Assembly: GCA_031267155.1 (NCBI GenBank)
Contig: JAIRZR010000520.1
Coordinates: 1-6,145, forward strand
Reading direction: 5' to 3'
From: Prevotellaceae bacterium
GTDB taxonomy: Bacteria > Bacteroidota > Bacteroidia > Bacteroidales > UBA932
Length of the DNA: 6,145 nucleotides
Shown piece by piece: positions 1 to 5,961 of this stretch. Position numbers and translations under genes: made by a program. Within the stretch, counting starts at the first letter, position 1. The number at the start of each line of letters is the position of its first letter. The notes beneath the pieces are model-generated. The model ran no database searches and was not told the DNA's origin. It saw only the letters and a list, made by a program, of their open reading frames with translations.

Positions 1-145
1 ATATCATCCCGCCCCTCTGTCTTTAATTCTGTACTCTTTCATAAGGTCTCAAAGGAACCAGTTATTACATTACCGACATCGGGAACCTGACTTACGGACA
101 GGCTCTCCGCCTGTGGGATCACCGGTCTTCCTGCGAAACGATTCT

Positions 146-154
146 GCAAAGTTA
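146..154 (-). promoter_or_regulatory. Putative outward-facing promoter -7 box in the left repeat
   Basis: On the minus strand this reads TAACTTTGC, a full match to the Bacteroidota -7 consensus TAnnTTTG(C). Transcription would run leftwards out of the window and through the 6-bp hairpin of the repeat. I see no clear TTTG-like -33 element about 20 bp upstream, so it may be weak or may need another factor. The same box is conserved in the right copy. Confidence 0.4.
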
Positions 155-178
155 TTTATTTTTTTGCATTTAGCTTGC

Positions 179-265
179 TTAATGGGGGACTGACGGGATT
201 CTTACCGACTTTCGACTGTTTTCTACCGATATTTCATCCCTTACGGGATTTTTTGTCGCATCAAT
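179..265 (-). pseudogene. Start-less copy of a 28-codon micro-ORF in the left repeat
   Basis: The minus strand keeps a 28-codon frame ending in TAA at 179-181 and matching the micro-ORF at 5962-6048, but the position of the ATG is ATT here. Of the four other differences between the two copies, three are synonymous and one is Lys to Arg. The encoded core, NPVRDEISVEN, resembles repeat-derived hypothetical proteins that I recall from Bacteroidota; that is memory, not a search. It may never have been a gene. Confidence 0.2.
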
Positions 266-271
266 AATCTG

Positions 272-315
272 GAGACTGCGCTGAGCTTGTGTTTGCCATT
301 GACATTGATGCTTCT
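272..315 (+). repeat. Short direct repeat B, left copy
   Basis: This 44-bp segment starts with GAGAC and ends with ATTGATGCTTCT. It aligns with 5873-5920 in the same orientation, with several mismatches and small gaps. It directly abuts the inner end of the 190-bp repeat. Unlike that repeat it is direct, so the two boundaries of the cassette are not simple mirror images. Confidence 0.6.
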
Positions 316-410
316 GACAGGAAATAATATTTCACCTTTATCTCACAATTTTAGCCCGCGCACTGTTACATCCTGTTTATTTTTTTTATCACCGAATAAA
401 AAAAAATACT

Positions 411-419
411 TACTTTTGC
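411..419 (+). promoter_or_regulatory. Bacteroidota-type promoter -7 box of the four-gene operon
   Basis: TACTTTTGC is a full match to TAnnTTTG(C). It follows an A-rich run (398-407) and a T-rich tract (379-387) that occupies the expected -33 region without a clean TTTG. Transcription would start at about 424-426, giving a leader of about 125 nt before the ATG at 552. No comparable box was seen in the short gaps before the next three genes, so this is the likely promoter for all four. Confidence 0.6.
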
Positions 420-494
420 GCGGTGAAAACGCAATATTTTTTAGGCATGAAAAGTTTAATTAAAAGCAAAAAAACACATAAACAGACCCGGAGA

Positions 495-506
495 TTTGCC
501 GGCAAA
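495..506. promoter_or_regulatory. 12-bp perfect palindrome in the operon leader
   Basis: TTTGCCGGCAAA is a perfect palindrome, about 75 bp after the likely transcription start and 45 bp before the first ATG. The preceding CCGG (489-492) can also pair with CCGG at 499-502 as a small hairpin. It could be an operator half-site pair or an RNA stem. The position is suggestive, but one short palindrome is weak evidence. Confidence 0.25.
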
Positions 507-551
507 CTGCAGACAGCGGAAATTAATATCAACACTGTAAACGGTTTTATA

Positions 552-2162
552 ATGAAGAAAATGATCTTAAACGTCGCCATGATAACGCTGGCGATACTGA
601 TTGGCAGCGCCGGATATTCCCAGAAGAGAAAACAGAAGGAAAAACAGCCGGCAAACATGACTGTGATGACGCTTGGACAGGAAACCCTCTACGGGCCATA
701 CACTCCCGATCTTGCGTCCATACGCCGGCACGAATGTCCCGAATGGTTTCGCGACGCCAAGTTCGGAATGTTTCTCGACTGGGGACTTTACTCCGTGGCG
801 GGATGGGACAATCCGAAAAAAAGCGGAGCAATGTATCCCGACTGGTATATGAAAAACATGCTTGGCGGAGCCGTGAAGGAATATCACGAAAAGACATGGG
901 GAAAGGACTTTATGCCCGACGATTTCATTCCGCTCTTTACGGCAGAGAACTACAATCCCGAATGGATTATTGATCTTGCAAAGGACGCCGGAATGAAATA
1001 CGTGATCCCGTTCTGCAAGCATCACGACGGTTTTTGCCTCTGGCCCAGCAGTTACACCGAGCGCGACGCCATGGACATGGGACCAAAGAAAGACCTGATT
1101 CGTCCGCTGGTGGACGCATGTTACAGGAACGGGCTGAAATTCGGATTCTATTTCTCTCTCGACGAATGGTATTATCCCGTAATCAAAGACGGAGTAAAGC
1201 AAATCCGCGAATGGGCTTCACGCAAATATACTCCCTGGGACGAATCGAAAATGAAGATTCACCTTACGGGAAAACATCCGGTCGAAGACTTTTTCGGCGA
1301 CTACATCGTACCGCAGGCTAAGGAGTTTATCAATCTTTATGACCCCGACATTCTCTGGTTCGACGGCGACTGGGACATGTTTGCCGACGAATATCATTCG
1401 CCCGAAATCATTTCCCATTTCTACAACCACGCTGCCGGACGCAAGGAAGTCGCCCTCAACGACCGCAATGGACGTACGCGCTTCAAAATCGGCGATTTTT
1501 TCTGCAGCGAATACCACCGTTTGCCGAAAGGCTACGAGATGATGCATCCCTGGGAGGAAAACCGCGGCATCAGCCAGTCCTTCGGCTACAATCGCGAAGA
1601 TACGGAGGAAAATGTGCTGAGCGTAAAGGATTTTATATACATGTTCATCCGCACCGTCAGCGAAAACGGCAACCTGTTGCTGATAGTCAATCTCGACGGC
1701 ACGGGCGGACTCCCCGAAGTGCAGGAACGCCGCCTGCGCGAGATCGGGACGTGGCTTAAAGTCAACGGCGAGGCAATCTACAACACCCGTCCCTGGCTTA
1801 CGCCCGTGCAGAATTTGACGTCGGGAACAATCGTGCAAAACGACGGGACGCTCGGCGGGGCTGCCGTTGCGAAAGATAAAGAGGACGAAAACCGGAAGGA
1901 CGAAATCCGTTTCACCCGCAGCAAGGACGGTAACACGATATACGCCATCTGTACCGCATTCCCGAAAGACAGACTCGAAATCAATTCGCTCTATTTGAAC
2001 AGGGGAAAATCGACCGTTACGATGATTGGCGCCGAAGAGACACAGCTCGAATGGGCGCAGCATCCCGGAAACGACTATACCAAACTGGTGGTAAAGATTC
2101 CCGATTCCCTTTACGGCAAACGTAAAAACGAGTATGCATGGGTATTTAAAATTACATTCTAA
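552..2162 (+). CDS. GH29 alpha-L-fucosidase-family enzyme, Sec-exported
   Basis: This 536-residue protein probably hydrolyses terminal alpha-L-fucose or a similar sugar by the retaining mechanism, outside the cytoplasm. Residues 1-24 form a signal peptide (MKKMILNVAMITLAILIGSA core), which is why the ATG at 552 is preferred over the in-frame ATG at 423. That earlier codon would put 43 charged residues before the signal and lies at about the predicted transcription start. The (beta/alpha)8 catalytic domain spans about 60-410, with FGMFLDWG (71-78), KHHDGFCLWPSS (156-167), WFDGD with the likely nucleophile D271, NDR (303-305), GDFFCSE with E320 as candidate acid/base, and WEENRGISQSFGYN (335-347). 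A beta-sandwich-like C-terminal domain follows from about 420. Unusually, the family's fucose-binding His in FxxHWG is Asp (D76), and the usual Glu before WY is Asp (D97). No lipobox is visible. It is the first gene of the operon, and the family call is strong while the substrate is uncertain. Confidence 0.9.
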   Translation: MKKMILNVAMITLAILIGSAGYSQKRKQKEKQPANMTVMTLGQETLYGPYTPDLASIRRHECPEWFRDAKFGMFLDWGLYSVAGWDNPKKSGAMYPDWYMKNMLGGAVKEYHEKTWGKDFMPDDFIPLFTAENYNPEWIIDLAKDAGMKYVIPFCKHHDGFCLWPSSYTERDAMDMGPKKDLIRPLVDACYRNGLKFGFYFSLDEWYYPVIKDGVKQIREWASRKYTPWDESKMKIHLTGKHPVEDFFGDYIVPQAKEFINLYDPDILWFDGDWDMFADEYHSPEIISHFYNHAAGRKEVALNDRNGRTRFKIGDFFCSEYHRLPKGYEMMHPWEENRGISQSFGYNREDTEENVLSVKDFIYMFIRTVSENGNLLLIVNLDGTGGLPEVQERRLREIGTWLKVNGEAIYNTRPWLTPVQNLTSGTIVQNDGTLGGAAVAKDKEDENRKDEIRFTRSKDGNTIYAICTAFPKDRLEINSLYLNRGKSTVTMIGAEETQLEWAQHPGNDYTKLVVKIPDSLYGKRKNEYAWVFKITF

Positions 2163-2164
2163 AC

Positions 2165-3568
2165 ATGAAAACTTATATAGAAAACGGTAAAAAATACTGG
2201 AATAATACAGGTCGCAAATTTATTGTCCTCATGTTTTTCCTCCTGTGTATCGCGACGGCGGGCGGAGCGCAGAACGCTTCATGGCAGTCCGATTTCACAA
2301 AAGGCGAAACCGGCGCGCTGCCCGGAGGATGGTCGCTGACAGCATTCAGTCAGGACAATTCCCCGCGCTTCGAGTTGCAGAAAGACGGCGAAGGCGCTTA
2401 CCTTCTGCTTGCCGGCAGGGGCGATTCGGCGGCGGTGGCTTACCTCTCGACCCGGACGCGGCTCGACCCCGGGACATACGCATACAAAGCGCTCTTTTCC
2501 ATCTCCGAAGACGTCAATCCGCAGCGCAACCTGCTGTTTCAGTGCAAGGCAAGCAGTCACGACGGGATATTCAAATTCTACCGTCTCGACAATGGTCTGG
2601 TCGAAGGACGCGGCACTGTCGAAGTCAAAGGCAGGGAAACGCGCGACGCCGAGCTGAGAATCTATTACCGTTTCAATGCCCGCGGCGAAGTAAAGCTGCG
2701 TTCGCTGTCCCTGACCCCCGCCGAACCCGTGAAACCGCGCTGGGCAAGATTCGCCTGCACGCAGGGAAACCTGAATGCAGGACAGATAGCGGCAGTCGCC
2801 GAACAGGCTGCGCGCGACAGCGTCGACCTGCTGCTCTATCCCGAACACGTTGCCCAGAAAAGCGGCGACGCCTCGCAGGGCGACGCACTGATGGAAATGC
2901 TCTCCGCGCTGGCTGCGAAGCACCGGATGTACGTAGCCGCTTCGATACTGGCGATAGACAGAACGGACGGACGCAAGTACAACAGGGGAGTGCTCTACGA
3001 CCGGCAGGGACGCCTCGCCGGCGTGTACGACAAGATACATCCCTACAGCCCCGAAGTAAACGAAAAAGGCGTGTCGCCCGGAACGAAAACCGATATTTTC
3101 AGTACCGATTTCGGGAAGGTAGGCCTCATGATCTGTTACGACAGCTGGTTCCCCGACGTCACCGAACTGCTGGCGCTGAAAGGTGCGGAAGTCATCCTGT
3201 TTCCCGTGGCGGGATATTACAGGAGCATCATTCCGGCACGCGCTTCCGACAACGGCGTGCGTTTCGTGATCAGCGTCCTGGGGAAAAGCTACGGCATTTT
3301 CGACACGGCGGGACGCGACGTCCAGAACCCGGACGGAGACAGGTCGGTAAAGACGAGCGGTAAGACTTTCAAAGACGTACGGACTTTCGAGGTGGACGGT
3401 ATCGGGATGCTGGCTGCAAGCCTCGACCTGAACTGCAATATCTCTCCGCACTATAACGGAGGGAAAATGCTGGAAGCGCCGGGCGGCAAACGCAACCGCG
3501 CAGAACAGATACTGTATCTCGAGGATATGATAAAACAGGAAAAGGCACGCTGGTGGGAAGAAGAATAA
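2165..3568 (+). CDS. Exported nitrilase-superfamily C-N hydrolase with N-terminal beta domain
   Basis: This 467-residue protein is likely an amidohydrolase of the carbon-nitrogen hydrolase superfamily. A basic N-terminus and hydrophobic stretch (about 18-33, ending near GGAQ) indicate Sec export. Residues about 39-185 form a beta-rich, carbohydrate-binding-like module that I cannot assign to a family. The nitrilase fold spans about 192-425, with the Glu-Lys-Cys triad visible as E227 in LLLYPEH, K290 in YDKIHPY and C324 in MICYDSW. E297 or E300, before GVSPG, may be the auxiliary Glu. All catalytic residues are present, so activity is expected. It starts 2 bp after the fucosidase stop, so the two are probably translationally coupled. 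Most nitrilase-family enzymes are cytoplasmic; export and glycosidase neighbours suggest an extracellular amide substrate, perhaps an N-acyl or amide group on a glycoconjugate. That role is inference. Confidence 0.85.
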   Translation: MKTYIENGKKYWNNTGRKFIVLMFFLLCIATAGGAQNASWQSDFTKGETGALPGGWSLTAFSQDNSPRFELQKDGEGAYLLLAGRGDSAAVAYLSTRTRLDPGTYAYKALFSISEDVNPQRNLLFQCKASSHDGIFKFYRLDNGLVEGRGTVEVKGRETRDAELRIYYRFNARGEVKLRSLSLTPAEPVKPRWARFACTQGNLNAGQIAAVAEQAARDSVDLLLYPEHVAQKSGDASQGDALMEMLSALAAKHRMYVAASILAIDRTDGRKYNRGVLYDRQGRLAGVYDKIHPYSPEVNEKGVSPGTKTDIFSTDFGKVGLMICYDSWFPDVTELLALKGAEVILFPVAGYYRSIIPARASDNGVRFVISVLGKSYGIFDTAGRDVQNPDGDRSVKTSGKTFKDVRTFEVDGIGMLAASLDLNCNISPHYNGGKMLEAPGGKRNRAEQILYLEDMIKQEKARWWEEE

Positions 3569-3594
3569 TAAATGAAATATAAAAAATATGAATT

Positions 3595-4167
3595 ATGGGA
3601 AAGATTGAGGGAAAGATTGAGGGAAAGATTTTAGAAAATATTTTAGAAGAGTTGCGGGGACTTAAAAACGTGACCCTGTTGGGAATAAAAAAAGTTCTTA
3701 CAGTGAGCGACGCGGCGCTGTTGACCGGATTAGACAAATACCATATTCGCGAACTGGTTTTTTCAAGGAAAATCCCTTACCATCAAAGTCAGAGCGGCGA
3801 ACTTGTCTGCTTTGACAAGTCGGAACTGGAAGAATGGATGCTGCAACAACGCGTTGAAACCGTTGCCCCCGCTGATGAGGAGATCTATCAGTTGCTGAGT
3901 ACGAGTATATGCGACTTTGGATTGTCTGAGAGAGTAACGAATTGCTTGAAAACAGCGGATATTAAAATTCTTGCCGATTTGGTGCCACTTTCAAGAGAAA
4001 ATTTGATGCCACTTCGCCATTTTGGAAAAAAATCAATGGAAGAACTTGATGAACTTTTAGAAAAGCATAATCTCAGTTTCGGTATGGATGTTGCAAAGTA
4101 TTATTTAAACAGGGAGACCAGACCATGGAAAGAACGGAACCCCTTTTACACGTTTTCACGATATTAA
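3595..4167 (+). CDS. HTH (excisionase-like) – RNA polymerase alpha-CTD fusion protein
   Basis: This 190-residue cytoplasmic protein is a probable transcription factor. Residues 1-29 are a charged, helix-prone segment starting with a GKIE repeat. Residues about 30-88 resemble the excisionase/MerR-like HTH common in Bacteroidota (VLTVSDAALLTGLDKYHIRE, then a wing ending FDKSELEEWMLQQRV). Residues about 107-165 closely resemble the C-terminal domain of RNA polymerase alpha: R113, N116, C117 and K119 in RVTNCLK match E. coli R265, N268, C269 and K271, and FGKKS (143-147) matches the 295-299 loop including K298 and S299. The minor-groove DNA-contact residues are therefore intact. The tail 168-190 is unassigned. 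GC by hand over 3601-4140 is about 41%, visibly below the flanking genes, which hints at separate acquisition. It sits within the operon (26 and 24 bp gaps). The domains are clear; its targets and direction of regulation are unknown. Confidence 0.88.
   Translation: MGKIEGKIEGKILENILEELRGLKNVTLLGIKKVLTVSDAALLTGLDKYHIRELVFSRKIPYHQSQSGELVCFDKSELEEWMLQQRVETVAPADEEIYQLLSTSICDFGLSERVTNCLKTADIKILADLVPLSRENLMPLRHFGKKSMEELDELLEKHNLSFGMDVAKYYLNRETRPWKERNPFYTFSRY
3597..3632 (+). repeat. Three 12-bp tandem repeats at the 5' end of the HTH-alphaCTD gene
   Basis: Units GGGAAAGATTGA (3597-3608), the same again (3609-3620), and GGGAAAGATTTT (3621-3632) directly follow the start codon region and encode the GKIE/GKIE/GKIL periodicity. 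The 12-bp rhythm continues weakly, since TTTTAGAA at 3629 recurs at 3641. Because 12 is a multiple of 3, unit gain or loss would change protein length but not frame. Confidence 0.85.
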
Positions 4168-4191
4168 TTTATTTCACAATATTTAAGTAAT

Positions 4192-5760
4192 ATGAATATG
4201 AAACAACAGAATTTTTCGCGCCGCAGCTTCCTGAAAACAGGGACAGCTCTTGCGGCGGCGTCCGTCGTTAGCCCGCAGTATTTATGGGCAAAGGGGGGCG
4301 CAATGTCTGAAGATGGCGATATCTTCAGCAAGTTCAAGTGTCCGCAATGGTTCAAGGATGCAAAGTTCGGACTGTGGCTGCACTGGGGGCCGCAGAGTAT
4401 TCCGGCAAAAGGCGCCGGATGGTACGCAAGCCACATGTATCTCCAGCCCGAAAAAAGCGGCAAGTCCTTCGGCAAAAATGCCTGGCCCTATCACCGCCTG
4501 ACATTCGGACACCAGTCGGAATTTGGCTACAAGGATATCTGCAATCTCTGGAAAGCCGAGAATTTCGATGCTGAACAGACCATTCAGCTGTTCATGAAAT
4601 GGGGAGCGCGATATGTGGCGACCATGGCCAATCATCACGACAACTACGATCTGTTCAACAGTTCCATCCACAAATGGAATTCTGTCAACGTGGGACCGAA
4701 GCGCGACATTCTCGGCGAATTTGCCGAAGCTGCCCGCCGCAATCACCTGCCGTGGATGGCTTCGGTACACACAGCCAGGGCAAAATCGTTTTTCGCCTCC
4801 GCTTTCGGCTCGGATCTGAGCGGATTCCGGATGGATGCGCCTTACGACGGCAATCTGACAAAAGCCGACGGCGCCGGCAAATGGTGGGAAGGTCTTGATC
4901 CGCAGCAGCTGTATGCCGCCAACTATCCCGCGTTCGAGTCCGAACTTCGTCAGCGCCATCTGGATCTGGTAAACAACTACCGTCCCGACATGATCTATTT
5001 CGACGACAACAAGATTGAAGACCCGATGATGGACGCCTGCATCCAGCTGTACAAAAACAGCCTGAAGGAACACGGTTCGATACAGGCCATCATTACTGTC
5101 AAGCAAAAACAGCAGGGTACGCTGCTCGATGTCGAAATGGGTATCGCCGAGGGTATGCCCGACGAATACTGGCAGACGGATACTTCCTTTCATCAGGACT
5201 GGTTCCTGAAAACGGAAGAAAACACCGAACTTCTCCACAACGAAAGGTCTCTGACGGAACTGCTGGTCGATATCATAAGCAAGAGAGGCGCGTTGCTGCT
5301 CAATATTGCGGTCAACCACGACGGTACGATTCCCGATAATCAGGCGGTCATCATGGAGGCTTTCGGAAAATGGCTTCACACAAACGGCGAAGCTGTCTAT
5401 GCTACCGAACCGTGGAAAATATACGGGGAAAACGGCGCTGCCGAAAGCGGAAAATTCCGTGAACGCCGCGTAAATACCGCTCCATGGGATTATAATGTGA
5501 TTCGTTTCACCTGCAACAGGGACAAAAAGACGCTCTATGTTCATGTCTTCGGCGATCCCGCCGGCAGGGAGATAAATATCGGCGCTCTGGCAGACAAAAA
5601 ACTCTTCCGCGGCAAGGTGAAAAACGTCTCGCTCGTAGCCGGCGGCGATCCCGTCAAATGGTCGATGAAACCGCAGGGACTAAGCGTGCTGTTTCCGGAA
5701 AAACTTGCATCTGCAAACTGCAATGTCCTTAAGGTAACGACAAGCGGACTGTGGAAATGA
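4192..5760 (+). CDS. Divergent GH29-like glycosidase with twin-arginine signal
   Basis: This 522-residue protein is predicted to be exported folded by the Tat system: SRRSFLK (9-15) is a canonical twin-arginine motif, followed by a hydrophobic Ala-rich stretch (about 16-27). The ATG at 4198 (residue 3) is an equally good start. The catalytic barrel spans about 48-405, with FGLWLHWG (59-66, H64 being the expected fucose-pocket His), NHHDNYD (147-153), IYFDDN with candidate nucleophile D271, and LLDVEMG with candidate acid/base E315. A beta-rich C-terminal domain follows from about 430. It differs from typical fucosidases and from the first gene: the Trp two before the nucleophile is Tyr (Y269), Gly (G76) replaces the Glu before WY, the NDR motif is missing, and HHDG is HHDN. 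It may act on fucose with a different aglycone or on another sugar. Assignment to the GH29 superfamily is good; alpha-L-fucosidase activity is not certain. Confidence 0.85.
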   Translation: MNMKQQNFSRRSFLKTGTALAAASVVSPQYLWAKGGAMSEDGDIFSKFKCPQWFKDAKFGLWLHWGPQSIPAKGAGWYASHMYLQPEKSGKSFGKNAWPYHRLTFGHQSEFGYKDICNLWKAENFDAEQTIQLFMKWGARYVATMANHHDNYDLFNSSIHKWNSVNVGPKRDILGEFAEAARRNHLPWMASVHTARAKSFFASAFGSDLSGFRMDAPYDGNLTKADGAGKWWEGLDPQQLYAANYPAFESELRQRHLDLVNNYRPDMIYFDDNKIEDPMMDACIQLYKNSLKEHGSIQAIITVKQKQQGTLLDVEMGIAEGMPDEYWQTDTSFHQDWFLKTEENTELLHNERSLTELLVDIISKRGALLLNIAVNHDGTIPDNQAVIMEAFGKWLHTNGEAVYATEPWKIYGENGAAESGKFRERRVNTAPWDYNVIRFTCNRDKKTLYVHVFGDPAGREINIGALADKKLFRGKVKNVSLVAGGDPVKWSMKPQGLSVLFPEKLASANCNVLKVTTSGLWK

Positions 5761-5780
5761 TTGGACACGGCAATCAGGAT

Positions 5781-5877
5781 GTCTTTAGCACACAGATAAT
5801 ACAGATTGGATAAACACAGATTTATTATTTATCTGCGAAAATCTGTCTAATCTGTGTCATCTGCGTGCTTTTGAGAC
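5781..5877. terminator. Large imperfect palindrome after the operon (repeat, possible terminator)
   Basis: The arms 5781-5821 and 5831-5877 pair imperfectly around a 9-nt AT-rich loop (5822-5830), with long matches such as AATCTGT against ACAGATT and AGCACACAGAT against ATCTGCGTGCT. The right arm repeats ATCTG at 5831, 5841, 5850 and 5859. It begins 20 bp after the stop of the last gene, so its RNA could end or protect the transcript. From memory, sequences of this ATCTGTG type are dispersed repeats in many Bacteroidota genomes. There is no U-run typical of an intrinsic terminator, so the terminator role is tentative. Confidence 0.6.
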
Positions 5878-5920
5878 AGCCTCGCCGAGTTTGTGTTTTG
5901 ATATTGATATTGATGCTTCT
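5873..5920 (+). repeat. Short direct repeat B, right copy
   Basis: This 48-bp segment matches 272-315 in the same orientation, sharing GAGAC, TTGTGTTT and ATTGATGCTTCT. Its first five bases overlap the end of the large palindrome. It lies 35 bp from the inner end of the inverted 190-bp repeat, whereas the left copy touches it directly. It contains the short internal repeat ATATTGATATTGATG. Confidence 0.6.
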
Positions 5921-5961
5921 TTCATATAACAATATCGCAAACGGCTAATATAAATCAGATT

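Larger units (their letters stand above)
82..271 (+). repeat. Left copy of a 190-bp inverted repeat
   Basis: This segment is the reverse complement of 5956-6145, with 8 mismatches and no gap in 190 bp by hand alignment (about 96% identity). It contains a perfect 6-bp stem with a 5-nt loop (ACAGGC at 98-103 with GCCTGT at 109-114). On the minus strand it carries a Bacteroidota-type -7 box (146-154) and a short open frame (179-265). No transposase lies within or beside it. It is probably a dispersed intergenic repeat family rather than transposon ends, but only a genome-wide copy count could show that. Confidence 0.93.

Noticed and set aside
82..145. Riboswitch in the repeat, considered because the minus strand reads GACCGGTGATCCCACAGG before a hairpin, loosely like cobalamin leaders
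   Set aside because: The conserved cobalamin core segments are not present in order, and only one short stem is visible; I cannot match any riboswitch class.
423..551. In-frame N-terminal extension of the first GH29 gene from ATG 423
   Set aside because: It would add 43 charged residues ahead of a clear signal peptide, and the ATG coincides with the predicted transcription start; the ATG at 552 is far better.
1218..2063. Long minus-strand open frame (281 codons) opposite the first GH29 gene
   Set aside because: It lies wholly antisense to a gene with clear family motifs, shows no recognisable domain, and is explained by codon bias of the real gene.
2279..3451. Long minus-strand open frame (390 codons) opposite the C-N hydrolase gene
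   Set aside because: Antisense shadow of a GC-rich gene; its translation shows no family motif.
4282..5544. Long minus-strand open frame (420 codons) opposite the second GH29 gene
   Set aside because: Antisense shadow with no domain; the plus-strand gene has motifs across its full length.
5831..5869. CRISPR-like array from the repeated ATCTG units
   Set aside because: The units are only 5 bp at 9-10 bp spacing within one palindrome arm; there are no repeat-spacer units and no cas genes.
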